Assembly (NCBI RefSeq): GCF_003074055.1
Contig: NZ_CP029043.1
Span: 124,001-188,000 of the forward strand
DNA length: 64,000 nt
Direction of reading: 5' to 3'
Origin: Streptomyces nigra
Lineage (GTDB): Bacteria; Actinomycetota; Actinomycetes; Streptomycetales; Streptomycetaceae
Below the pieces are notes generated by a model. The model saw only the letters and a program-made list of their open reading frames with translations, ran no database searches and was not told the origin of the DNA. Position 1 is the stretch's first letter, and every line of letters starts with the position of its first letter. A program made the translations under genes and the position numbers. Below, in pieces: positions 26,179-33,868 of the stretch.

Positions 26179-27077
26179 CGTGCGTCCTCCGATCGGCTCT
26201 GGAAGCGCAGTCCGACCGTGGTCAGCGCCAGGATGATGAGGGTGAGGACCGTCGCGATGGCCGAGCCGTAACCGACGTCCGTCTTCTCGAAGAAGGTCGA
26301 GAAGGAGAAGTAGGACGGCACGATGGTCGCGTCGGCGGGGCCGCCCTTGGTGAGGACGTAGACCGCGCCGAAGACCTTGAGGGCGGCGATGGTGCACCAC
26401 AGCATCACCACGTGGATCTCGGGGCGGATCTGAGGCAGCGTCACGTGCCAGAAACGCTGCCACCAGTTCGTCCCGTCCAGTTCGGCCGCCTCGTGGAGCG
26501 AGGGGTCGACCCGCTGGAGTCCCGCCATGAAGATCACGACGGGGAAGCCCAGCTGCACCCAGACCATCACGGCCATCACGCTGTAGAGCGCGAACTTCGG
26601 GTCGCCCAGCCAGTCCTGCTGGAGCGAGCCCAGGCCGACCGCCTTCAGCAGCTCGTTGAGGGAGCCGTTCTCGGGGGCCAGGATCCAGCTCCAGACGATG
26701 CCCGCCACGGTGATGGGCAGGACCTGCGGGAGGTAGAAGCAGGCGCGCAGCACGCCGGCCAGCCTCGAACCGAAGTGCTTGCCGATGAAGTCGAACAGCG
26801 CCGCTGCCACCACCAGGCCGACGGCGGTGGGGATCACCGCCATCGCCAGGACCATGGCGACGCTGTGCCGGAAGGACTCCCAGAACCGCGAGTCCTTCAT
26901 CAGCTCCTGGTAGTTCTCCAGCCCGGCCCAGGTGGGCGAGCCGACGCCCTGCCAGTGGGTGAGGCTGAAGTAGATGTTCATCGCGAACGGCACGATCACG
27001 ACGGCCAGGAAGGCGATGACACCGGGGATCAGGTACAGCGCGTACGGGTTGCGCAGCCGGAGGGGTCGGGCGCTCAT
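26175..27077 (-). CDS. sugar ABC transporter permease (MalF-type)
   Basis: A 300-residue permease with six membrane segments, starting with the helix LYLIPGVIAFLAVVIVPFAM. The EAA loop reads LHEAAELDGTNWWQRFWHVT. It forms the heteromeric channel with the 25357-26178 permease. Its ATG overlaps the stop codon of the binding-protein gene (ATGA) and its stop overlaps the next start, so the three transporter genes are translationally coupled. Confidence 0.92.
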   Translation of the reverse strand: MSARPLRLRNPYALYLIPGVIAFLAVVIVPFAMNIYFSLTHWQGVGSPTWAGLENYQELMKDSRFWESFRHSVAMVLAMAVIPTAVGLVVAAALFDFIGKHFGSRLAGVLRACFYLPQVLPITVAGIVWSWILAPENGSLNELLKAVGLGSLQQDWLGDPKFALYSVMAVMVWVQLGFPVVIFMAGLQRVDPSLHEAAELDGTNWWQRFWHVTLPQIRPEIHVVMLWCTIAALKVFGAVYVLTKGGPADATIVPSYFSFSTFFEKTDVGYGSAIATVLTLIILALTTVGLRFQSRSEDAR

Positions 27078-28369
27078 GACGTGGGCGCACCCGCGTCATA
27101 GGCCTTCTGCAGCTCGTCGAGGACGGCGTCGGGGCTCGCACTGCCGGTGATCAGCTTCTGGGTGGCCGACACCAGCACGTCGTAGAAGCCCGGGACCGGC
27201 CAGTCGGGGTAGAAGGCGAGGCCGTCGCCGGACGAGACCTTGTTGAAGTTCTCGATGAGCTCCTTGGAGCTGGGGTCGGTGATCGCCGAGGGCTCGGCGG
27301 CGACGGGCACGCCGCCGTTGTTGCCGAGGGTGTTCTGGATGCCCTTCTTCATCGTGATGTCGATGAAGTCGTAGGCCAGTTGCTTGTTCTTGGCGTTCTT
27401 CGGGACGACCCACAGATTGCCGCCGGAGCCGAGGGTGAGCTTGCTGCCCGGGAAGAGGAACGAGCCCCACTTGAACTTGTTCTCGTCGCGGAAGCGGCCG
27501 TACCACCAGCTTCCTGAGAAGAAGATCGGGGACTTGCCGCTGATGAAGGACACGCCGGCGTCCTCGGCCTTGGCGCCACTGCTGGTCTTGGCGATGTAGC
27601 CCTTCTTCACCCAGTCCGACAGGGTGTTGGCGGCGTACGTCCAGGCGGCGTCGTGGAAGTCGGCCTTGCCCTTGTAGAGCTCGAAGGAGTCGACCCAGGC
27701 GCGGTCGGCCTTGGTGAGGGCGAGCTGGTACAGGTACTGGTGGGCGGGGTACTCGGCGCCGCCGTTGGCGAGCGGGGTGATGCCCTTGGCCTTGAAGGCG
27801 GCGAGAGCCTGCTCGAACTCGTCGAACGTGGTCGGGACCTTCACGTCGTTCTTCGCGAAGAGGTCCTTGTTGTAGTACACCATCGTGTACTCGCCGAAGT
27901 TCGGGACGCCGTACCAGTTGCCGGAGCCCATGACGCCCTGGGCGTCGTAGCGGCTGGTGGTCGTGACGCTCGGGCTGAGCAGCTTGTCCCAGCCGTTCTT
28001 GGTGACCTGCGGGGTGAGGTCGGTGAGCAGGCCCTGCTTGGCCAGCAGGCCGGCGGTGGCGTTGCCCTTGTTGTACTCCATGAGGTCCGGGGCGTTGCTG
28101 GAGTTGAGCACCATCGAGGCGGTCTTCTGGATCTGCTCGAAGCCCTTGGCCTCGAACTCGACCTTGACGCCCGGGTGGGACTTCTTGAACTCCTCTATCG
28201 CCTGGTTCCAGGCGATACCCATGGCACTGTTCGGAGCTTCGTAGTGCCAGAGCTTCAGCGTCTTGCCGTCGCCCTCCGCACCTCCGTCGGAGCTCCCGCA
28301 CGACGTCATGAGCATGACGCCCGCCAGGGCTGCTGCTGTGAGAGCCAGCGGTCTGCGCACCTTCACCAT
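27074..28369 (-). CDS. sugar ABC transporter substrate-binding lipoprotein
   Basis: A 431-residue extracytoplasmic binding protein. The signal peptide ends in a lipobox (VMLMTSCGSS), so it is lipid-anchored at the outer face of the membrane. The mature part begins KTLKLWHYEAPNSAMGIAW and carries the family signature AFKAKGITPLANGG with YLYQLAL, as in Streptomyces xylobiose/maltose-type binding proteins. The start at 28369 has TAGGAG upstream; the longer frame to 29326 is shadow. It is the first gene of the operon and directly follows the LacI-type operators. Confidence 0.92.
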   Translation of the reverse strand: MVKVRRPLALTAAALAGVMLMTSCGSSDGGAEGDGKTLKLWHYEAPNSAMGIAWNQAIEEFKKSHPGVKVEFEAKGFEQIQKTASMVLNSSNAPDLMEYNKGNATAGLLAKQGLLTDLTPQVTKNGWDKLLSPSVTTTSRYDAQGVMGSGNWYGVPNFGEYTMVYYNKDLFAKNDVKVPTTFDEFEQALAAFKAKGITPLANGGAEYPAHQYLYQLALTKADRAWVDSFELYKGKADFHDAAWTYAANTLSDWVKKGYIAKTSSGAKAEDAGVSFISGKSPIFFSGSWWYGRFRDENKFKWGSFLFPGSKLTLGSGGNLWVVPKNAKNKQLAYDFIDITMKKGIQNTLGNNGGVPVAAEPSAITDPSSKELIENFNKVSSGDGLAFYPDWPVPGFYDVLVSATQKLITGSASPDAVLDELQKAYDAGAPTS

Positions 28370-28396
28370 TGAAGTGACTCCTACCTGGGCCGAACG

Positions 28397-28449
28397 GATG
28401 AGGCGCCTCATCGAATCGTTTCGACGAGGCGCGTCGAAGCGCTTCGACG
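28397..28449. promoter_or_regulatory. LacI-type operators before the sugar operon
   Basis: Three palindromes are packed together. GATGAGGCGCCTCATC (28397-28412) is perfect. TCGAATCGTTTCGA (28411-28424) is imperfect. CGTCGAAGCGCTTCGACG (28432-28449) is a perfect 18-mer. The last two share TCGAA-N4-TTCGA, and their centres are 23 bp apart, about two helical turns. LacI/GalR proteins bind sites with a central CG such as AGCGCT, so these two are the probable operators of the LacI protein encoded at the end of the operon. Confidence 0.75.
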
Positions 28450-28749
28450 GAGGACCGTATGTACGGCGACCCCATACGTCAATGGCGTTTACAAATCTCT
28501 CTCGCGTATGCCCTTTATGAGCCGGGAGATCCGAAAGGTCGACCGGAAGGGGATTCCGGCCGACCGTGGGAGAGAGGGTGGGGTTCAGCCCACGGGCGTC
28601 AGCACAGGCAGGGGTTCGTTTCCCAGGCGAGACCCTGGACGTCCTTGTCGCGCAGGTGCGCCTGCCTCGTCCCGCTCGGGCATGACTTTGTGGGTGCGCG
28701 CGGAGCCGGGTTCGATCACCCTCCTTGCCGGCCCATCCGCAGGACGCTC
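28450..28749. other. spacer between the sugar operon promoter and the GNAT gene
   Basis: About 300 bases with no supported coding frame. A weak inverted repeat GTATG and CATAC (about 28458-28478) lies next to the operators. Nothing else was seen. Confidence 0.35.
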
Positions 28750-29295
28750 TCAGAGCGGGATCTCGAAGTGGACGGTGGCGACGCCCGGGCCGTGCTCGCC
28801 CGTGGTGCGGGCGTCGAAGATCTCCTTGGCGAGGCCGCGCCAGAAGGCCTCCGCACCCGGGACACGAGTGTTGGTGTGGAGGTAGAGGCGGTCGTAGCCC
28901 GGAGTGGCGGCCACGAAGTCGCGGGCCTCCTCGACCAGTGTGCGTGCCAGGCCCCGGCGCCGGTGCTCCGGACGGACGTAGACGCGGACCAACTGGGCGG
29001 TGGTGCCGGACGGATAGCGTTCGGCCAGCCGGCGGGGATGCGGCGGGTGGGCCGGGCCGGTGGAGTGGACGCCGGTGGTGGCGACCACCTCGTCGCCGTG
29101 GGTGGCCACGAGCAGGACGTGGCGGGGGTTGTCGAGGTACGTGCCCTCGATGTCCATGACGTCGCGGTGCCATCGGGGTACGTAGCCGTATCCGAACTCC
29201 TCGTAGAAGGTGTCGAGCATGACGGCTCGGGCGCCGTCGACGTCCTCGCGGGTCGCAAGGCGCACGGTGTAGCCGGTGGGTGTGGTGCGGGGCAT
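28750..29295 (-). CDS. GNAT-family N-acetyltransferase
   Basis: A 181-residue acetyl-CoA-dependent acyltransferase. The acetyl-CoA-binding motif A is VRVYVRPEHRRRGLARTLVE (the RxxGxA loop as RRRGLA), preceded by the beta strand HVLLVATHGDEVVATTGVH. The substrate is unknown. I chose the ATG at 29295, with AAGGA upstream, over one at 29313. It is divergent from the metallophore-like operon and shares the 200-bp spacer that contains three 10-bp direct repeats and the Fur-like box, so it could be part of the same regulon and might modify the product or give self-protection. That link is inference. Confidence 0.85.
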   Translation of the reverse strand: MPRTTPTGYTVRLATREDVDGARAVMLDTFYEEFGYGYVPRWHRDVMDIEGTYLDNPRHVLLVATHGDEVVATTGVHSTGPAHPPHPRRLAERYPSGTTAQLVRVYVRPEHRRRGLARTLVEEARDFVAATPGYDRLYLHTNTRVPGAEAFWRGLAKEIFDARTTGEHGPGVATVHFEIPL

Positions 29296-29325
29296 CGGTG
29301 GATCCTTCCTCATCGGTGGCGGCCA

Positions 29326-29355
29326 TATCAGGCCCTATCAGGCCTTGTCAGGCCT
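29326..29355. repeat. three tandem 10-bp direct repeats in the divergent promoter region
   Basis: TATCAGGCCC, TATCAGGCCT and TGTCAGGCCT follow each other without gap. The unit length equals one helical turn, so a bound protein would repeat on the same face. They lie between the GNAT gene and the ATP-grasp operon. Several CATCGG copies flank them. Confidence 0.8.
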
Positions 29356-29410
29356 GGTCCCGGCCTCGGCGGGGGGAGCTCATCGGCCTCATCGGCGCAC
29401 CACGCTACCT

Positions 29411-29429
29411 GACAATGAAAATGATTACC
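29411..29429. promoter_or_regulatory. Fur/Zur-like box before the ATP-grasp operon
   Basis: GACAATGAAAATGATTACC matches the classical 19-bp Fur-family box (GATAATGATAATCATTATC) at 15 of 19 positions. The overlapping TGAAAATGATT (29416-29426) matches the left and central part of the Streptomyces Zur box TGAAAATGATTTTCA. It lies about 75 bases before the first gene of the operon, in the only AT-rich stretch of the spacer. Binding by Zur rather than another Fur-family member is an inference. Confidence 0.6.
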
Positions 29430-29501
29430 GATATCGTGTCGACGATGTCGCGGCCCTGGTTCCAAGGCCGCGTCCTTCGCGACGACACGAAAAGGGGAGC
29501 C

Positions 29502-30758
29502 GTGGCCCATCTGCTGGTGGTCGAAAGCTGGGTCGGATCGATGAGCAGGCTGTTGCCACGGGCGATCCGGGAAGGTGGCCACGAGTTCACCTTCCTCACC
29601 CGCGACCTGCACCACTACCTGCGTGCCGCGCCCGAGGGCTCCGCGCACCCGCTGCTCGGGGCACGCAACGTGATCACCGCGGACACCAATGACACGGAGT
29701 CCCTGCTGCCCGAAGTGGAGCGACTGCACGACGTGTTGCGGTTCGACGGGGTGCTCACCTCGTGCGACTACTACCTGCCGGTGGTGGCGCGTACGGCCGC
29801 CCGGCTCGGGCTGCCCGGACCGGCTCCCGAGGCCGTCGAAAACGCCTGCCGCAAGGACGCCACCCGGCGGGTGCTGGCCGACGCGGGCGTGCCCGGGCCG
29901 CGGTTCGCGGTGCATGAGGAGTGGGCCGAACTCGCCCACTCCGCACGGAACATCGGCTACCCGCTGGTGGTCAAGCCCGTGGACCTGTGCGCCGGCATGC
30001 TGGTGCGGCGGGTGGACGACGAGGCTCAGCTCGCCGCCGCCGTCAAGGCGATGGCCGACTTCCCGGTCAACGCGCGCGGTCAACGGCGGGCGCCCGTCGT
30101 ACTGCTCGAAGAGCTGCTGGACGGGCCGGAGGTGAGCGTCGAGTCGGTCTCGCACGCGGGCGCTGTGCACGCCGTCGGCGTGACCGACAAAAGCGTCGGT
30201 GGGGAGCCGGCGTTCATCGAGACCGGCCACATGTTCCCCGCCGACCTGTCCGCCGCGGACACCGAGGCCGTCACACGGACCGCGCTCCACGCGCTCGAGG
30301 CGCTCGGGCTCACGGACGGTGTGGTGACGCACACCGAGATCAAGCTGACGTCGGCCGGGCCGCGGGTGGTCGAGGTCAATCCGCGGCCTGCCGGGAACCG
30401 CATCACCGAGTTGATACGGCATGTCACCGGCATCGACCTCGCCGCCGCCTTCGTGGACGTCAGCCTGGGCCACTCCCCCGATCTGCGGCGTACGGACACC
30501 GGGCTGCGCAGTGCCGCCATCGGCTTCCTCGTACCGGAGGCGACGGGCACGCTCGAGGCGCTGGACGGCGGTCGTGTGCGGACGGCGTCGGACGTGTTGG
30601 AAGTGGAACTCGCCGAGCCGGGGCGGCAGGTGAAGGCGGCAGGCAGCAACAACGAGTACCTGGGGCATGTCATGGCGGGCGACCCGTCTGGCGCCGGGGC
30701 CCGGGCCCGGGTCGAGGCGCTGCTCGGCGAGGTGCGGACCGGGATGGTGATCCGATGA
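29502..30758 (+). CDS. ATP-grasp carboxylate-amine ligase
   Basis: A 418-residue ATP-grasp enzyme. It has an N-terminal Rossmann-like pre-grasp domain (LLVVESWVGSMSRLL), the ATP-binding lysine region GYPLVVKPVDLCAGMLV, the adenine-side motif VVLLEELLDGPEVSVESV, and the metal-binding motif RVVEVNPRPAGNRITELI. Such enzymes activate a carboxylate as acyl phosphate and join it to an amine, commonly making dipeptides. GTG at 29502 has AGGGGAG closely upstream; the frame is open further back. It is the first gene of a chain in which nearly every stop overlaps the next start, so it probably forms the amide bond of the cluster's product. Confidence 0.85.
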   Translation: MAHLLVVESWVGSMSRLLPRAIREGGHEFTFLTRDLHHYLRAAPEGSAHPLLGARNVITADTNDTESLLPEVERLHDVLRFDGVLTSCDYYLPVVARTAARLGLPGPAPEAVENACRKDATRRVLADAGVPGPRFAVHEEWAELAHSARNIGYPLVVKPVDLCAGMLVRRVDDEAQLAAAVKAMADFPVNARGQRRAPVVLLEELLDGPEVSVESVSHAGAVHAVGVTDKSVGGEPAFIETGHMFPADLSAADTEAVTRTALHALEALGLTDGVVTHTEIKLTSAGPRVVEVNPRPAGNRITELIRHVTGIDLAAAFVDVSLGHSPDLRRTDTGLRSAAIGFLVPEATGTLEALDGGRVRTASDVLEVELAEPGRQVKAAGSNNEYLGHVMAGDPSGAGARARVEALLGEVRTGMVIR

Positions 30759-31651
30759 GGTCCGCCAGCCCCTTCTCCGCCGGTACGGCCCCTGCAACAC
30801 CGGCTCCTGCCTCTCCGGTCTCCGCCGGCACCGCGACGACATTCGAGGAGCTGCTCTCCCTCGTCCGTACCGGAGAACTTGGCCCCGATCCAGCCGGGTT
30901 GCGGATCTCCGTGGCCTTCACCACCCGGCAGGCCGTACGGCACGAGGGGCGTGGCACCGGATACCGCAACGAGGTGCTCAGCCTGCGGCTGGCCGAGGCC
31001 GTCGGAAGTTGTGCGGTCGAGCCCGGTGCGCTGCCCGACGGCGCCGTGGACGACTGTGCCGGCGCGGATGTGGCCCTGCTGCTCGGGCATCCGATGCTGC
31101 CGGTGCGGGTCGCCGCACTCGACGCCTACCTGATGCACGTCTTCCCTCACACCCCGGAGAACGGAGCGCGGCCCGTCGCCCTGCCGGCCGGGACATCGCT
31201 GGAGAAGTCGCGCGTCCGGGCCGACGCCGTCGCCGGGCTGCTCACCCTGCCCCCTGGGTCGACGGTGCTCGTGGTCGGGGTCGTCAACTCCCTGCTGGAG
31301 GCGTTGCGTTCTCGAGGGTTGCGCTACGTCCCCTGTGACCTCAAGGGCGGTGTCACGGAGTGGGGTGAGCCGGTGGCGACCGACGCTCTCGCCTCGGCCG
31401 GCCGCTGTGACGCCCTGCTCGTGTCCGGGATGACCCTGGGCAACGGGACCTTCGAAGCGTTGCGGAAGCACGCGCTGCGGCACGACAAGCAGTTGGTGAT
31501 GTTCGCCCAGACGGGCAGCGCCGTACTCCCCCGACTGCTGGGGCGCGGAGTGAGCGCGGTGTGTGCGGAGCCGTACCCCTTCTTCTGGCTGGACGGCGGA
31601 CCCGGCACCGTCCACCGCTACCGCGCCGGCTGTCCGGGAGGCACCCTGTGA
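30755..31651 (+). CDS. Rossmann-like DUF364-type protein (putative heavy-metal chelation domain)
   Basis: A 298-residue protein. The C-terminal half has the DUF364-like pattern: a glycine-poor nucleotide-type strand (STVLVVGVVNSLLEALRSRG), CDALLVSGMTLGNGTFEALR, and a final Cys/aromatic segment AVCAEPYPFFWLDGGPGTVH. The first 40 residues are Ala/Pro-rich. DUF364 proteins are linked by database naming to heavy-metal chelation, though no reaction is proven. It overlaps the ATP-grasp gene by ATGA and the next gene by GTGA. Its presence is one of the reasons to think this cluster handles a metal ligand. Confidence 0.7.
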   Translation: MRSASPFSAGTAPATPAPASPVSAGTATTFEELLSLVRTGELGPDPAGLRISVAFTTRQAVRHEGRGTGYRNEVLSLRLAEAVGSCAVEPGALPDGAVDDCAGADVALLLGHPMLPVRVAALDAYLMHVFPHTPENGARPVALPAGTSLEKSRVRADAVAGLLTLPPGSTVLVVGVVNSLLEALRSRGLRYVPCDLKGGVTEWGEPVATDALASAGRCDALLVSGMTLGNGTFEALRKHALRHDKQLVMFAQTGSAVLPRLLGRGVSAVCAEPYPFFWLDGGPGTVHRYRAGCPGGTL

Positions 31652-32766
31652 CGACCGCCCTGCGCACCCCCGCCCGCCCGGAACTGCTCACCCTGCTCGG
31701 CCGCACCCCGGTCCTCCGCGTCACCGCCGACCTGCCCGGTCCCCACCCCGGTTTCTGGGCCAAGCTCGAAGGGCTCGCCGCGGGCGGTATGAAGGCGCGG
31801 GCCGCCGTGTCGATGCTGATGGGTGCCCGGGAGCGCGGTGAACTGCTCCCCGGCGCTCCCGTGGTGGAGTCCACCTCCGGCACCCTCGGCATCGGGCTCG
31901 CCTTCGCCGGACAGGCCCTCGGGCATCCCGTCGTCCTGGTCGGCGACAGCGAACTCGAGCCGTCGATGCGGCAGTTGCTGCGCTCGTACGGGGTCCGGCT
32001 GGAGATCGTGGACCGGCCCGCGGCCCGCGGTGGCTGGCAGGCCGCACGCATCGACCGGCTGCGCGCCCTGCTCACCGTGCTGCCCGACGCCTACTGGCCA
32101 GACCAGTACAACAACCCCGACAACACGACCGGTTACGCCTCTCTGGCCGCCGAACTCGCCGCCCAGCTGGACCACTTGGACGTACTCGTGTGCAGTGTCG
32201 GCACCGGTGGGCACAGCGCCGGCGTGATCGGCCCCCTGCGACGGCACTGGCCGGCACTGCGGCTGATCGGCGTGGACTCCACCGGCTCCACCATCTTCGG
32301 CCAGCCCGCCCGGCCCCGCCTGATGCGCGGCCTGGGCAGCAGCATCCATCCACGGAACGTCGCCTACGACGCCTTCGACGAGGTGCACTGGGTGGGGCCG
32401 GCCGAGGCCGTGGACAGTTGTCGGCGGCTCGCCCGGGGCAGTTTCGTCAGCGGTGGCTGGAGCACCGGTGCCGTCGCCCGCGTCGCCGCCTGGGCGGCCC
32501 GGGTCCACCCGGGTGCGGTCGTCGGCACCGTCTTCCCCGACGGGCCGCACCGCTATCTCTCCACCGTCTACGACGACGACTTCACCACAGCCCACGGCGT
32601 CGATCCCGCCGCCGCGGCCACTCGCCCGGTGGAGATCCCGCACCCGTACGCGGCCGAGGCCACCGGCTGGGTGCGGTGCACCCGCGTCACCGACCCGCTC
32701 GCGCCCCGCGCGGAGGGACCGATGAGGGCCGCCGATTCGCTCACGCCTCGCGCGGAGGACCGATGA
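31648..32766 (+). CDS. PLP-dependent cysteine synthase-like enzyme
   Basis: A 372-residue fold-type II PLP enzyme of the CysK/CBS/SbnA group. The PLP lysine is in AAGGMKARAAVSML. The substrate loop is STSGTLGIGLAFAG in place of the usual TSGNTG, and the phosphate loop is CSVGTGGHSAGV. QYNNPDNTTGY is the QxxNxxN motif of cysteine synthases. Changes in the active-site loop suggest a non-cysteine product: family members in siderophore and metallophore pathways make 2,3-diaminopropionate precursors or couple amino acids at C-beta. Its C-terminus carries the first copy of a 41-bp repeat and ends in ATGA overlap with a 14-codon micro-ORF. Confidence 0.85.
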   Translation: MTTALRTPARPELLTLLGRTPVLRVTADLPGPHPGFWAKLEGLAAGGMKARAAVSMLMGARERGELLPGAPVVESTSGTLGIGLAFAGQALGHPVVLVGDSELEPSMRQLLRSYGVRLEIVDRPAARGGWQAARIDRLRALLTVLPDAYWPDQYNNPDNTTGYASLAAELAAQLDHLDVLVCSVGTGGHSAGVIGPLRRHWPALRLIGVDSTGSTIFGQPARPRLMRGLGSSIHPRNVAYDAFDEVHWVGPAEAVDSCRRLARGSFVSGGWSTGAVARVAAWAARVHPGAVVGTVFPDGPHRYLSTVYDDDFTTAHGVDPAAAATRPVEIPHPYAAEATGWVRCTRVTDPLAPRAEGPMRAADSLTPRAEDR

Positions 32767-32806
32767 GGACCACCCATCCACTCACGCCCCGCGAGGAGAG
32801 CCGATG
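32698..32806 (+). repeat. three tandem copies of a translation-start cassette (41-bp period)
   Basis: The block CTC-ACGCCCCGCG-GGAG-CCG-ATGAGG occurs three times, with its CTC at 32698, 32740 and 32781 and its ATG at 32722, 32763 and 32804. Each copy holds a GGAG/GAGG ribosome-binding core six to ten bases before ATGAGG. The ATGs are exactly 41 bp apart, so they fall in three different frames. Copy 3 starts the epimerase gene, copy 2 starts a 14-codon ORF, and copy 1 lies inside the end of the PLP-enzyme gene. Confidence 0.9.
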
Positions 32807-32807
32807 A
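32763..32807 (+). CDS. 14-codon micro-ORF coupling two operon genes
   Basis: ATG at 32763 overlaps the stop of the PLP-enzyme gene. The ORF reads MRTTHPLTPREESR and ends TGA at 32805-32807, overlapping the ATG of the next gene. It has its own GGAG ribosome-binding core. It exists because of the 41-bp duplication and is probably a translational relay rather than a functional peptide. Confidence 0.45.
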   Translation: MRTTHPLTPREESR

Positions 32808-33868
32808 GGACCAGCCTGCACACCGTCCGCCTGGAGCTCGCCGAACCGTTGCGCATCTCCCGTTCGACGATGTCCGCCCGTGACGCCGTCCGGCTGAGCC
32901 TCGAGCATGAGGGCCTGACCGGTCAAGGCGAGGCCGTCAGCAGCGTCTACTACCGGCTCGACGCCGTGGCACTCGCTCGGCACTTCACCGCCATGGACGC
33001 GGACCTGGACCGCTACCCCGACCCCGAGACCGCCCTGGTAGCACTCAGCACGGGTGAGTTGGCCGGCGACGGCACTCCCCCGGCCGTGACCGCCGCCGTC
33101 GAGGCGGCCCTTCTGGACCTGGTCGGCAAGCGCGCGGGCAAGCCCGTGCACCGTCTCCTGGGTACCGAAGGCACCCCGGTCGCGGCCACCGCCCGCACCA
33201 TCGGCATCACCTCGCCTTCGCGTGCGGCAGCCCAGGCCCGCGCCCTCGCGGCGAGCGGCTTCCAGGTGCTGAAGGTGAAGGCGGGGGCGACCGATCCGGA
33301 GGAGGACGTCGAGCGCGTCCGGGTCGTCCGGGACGCCGCGCCCCGCGCGCGGCTGCTCCTCGACCCGAACGGCGCCTGGACCGCCGTACAAGCCCGGGAC
33401 TTGCTGCCCCGTTTCGCCGCGCTCGGTGTCGAGGCCGTCGAGCAGCCTCTCGCCCCCGGTGACCCGGAAGGGCTGGCCGCGCTGGCCGAGCGGTCACCGC
33501 TGCCCGTCATCGCCGACGAGGACGCCGTCGACCTGGAGGACGTGCACCGCCTGGCCGGGCGCGTCCACGGCGTCAACGTCAAGCTCGCCAAGTGCGGCGG
33601 GGTGTACGCGGCCCTGCGCATCGCCGAGGCGATCGACGGCAGCGGCACGCGACTGATGCTGGGTTGTCTGGTCGCCAGCACGCTGGGGATCGCGCCCGCC
33701 GTGCACCTCGCCGACCGGGCCCGCTGGACCGATCTGGACGGGCATCTGCTGCTCGCGCACGACCCGTGGAGCGGCATCGGCGGTGCGGACGGCCTGGTGC
33801 GGGCGAGCGGATCGCCGGGACTGGGCGTCGCGCCGCGGGACGGGGCGCCGCGGGACGGAGCGCCGTGA
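32804..33868 (+). CDS. enolase-superfamily epimerase (dipeptide epimerase-like)
   Basis: A 354-residue muconate-lactonising-enzyme-type barrel. The first catalytic lysine pair is in FQVLKVKAG (KxK). The three metal ligands are the D of LLLDPNGAW, the E of VEAVEQPLAPG and the D/E of VIADEDAVD. The opposite lysine is in VNVKLAKCGG. The arrangement matches L-Ala-D/L-Glu-type dipeptide epimerases and N-acylamino-acid racemases. With an ATP-grasp ligase in the same operon, inversion of one centre in a dipeptide-like intermediate is the simplest role. The C-terminus carries a duplicated 15-bp unit (APRDG twice). It overlaps the MFS gene by GTGA. Confidence 0.85.
   Translation: MRTSLHTVRLELAEPLRISRSTMSARDAVRLSLEHEGLTGQGEAVSSVYYRLDAVALARHFTAMDADLDRYPDPETALVALSTGELAGDGTPPAVTAAVEAALLDLVGKRAGKPVHRLLGTEGTPVAATARTIGITSPSRAAAQARALAASGFQVLKVKAGATDPEEDVERVRVVRDAAPRARLLLDPNGAWTAVQARDLLPRFAALGVEAVEQPLAPGDPEGLAALAERSPLPVIADEDAVDLEDVHRLAGRVHGVNVKLAKCGGVYAALRIAEAIDGSGTRLMLGCLVASTLGIAPAVHLADRARWTDLDGHLLLAHDPWSGIGGADGLVRASGSPGLGVAPRDGAPRDGAP

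Noticed and set aside
26179..27141. Extension of the MalG-type permease frame to 27141, making a 594-residue fusion
   Set aside because: The extra part is the out-of-frame image of the MalF-type gene. GTG at 26178 with GGAGG and a GTGA overlap is the better start.
32698..32806. Possible CRISPR-like or integron-like repeat
   Set aside because: Only three copies with short, coding-like spacers, all lying at gene starts; it is explained by duplication of a translation-start cassette.
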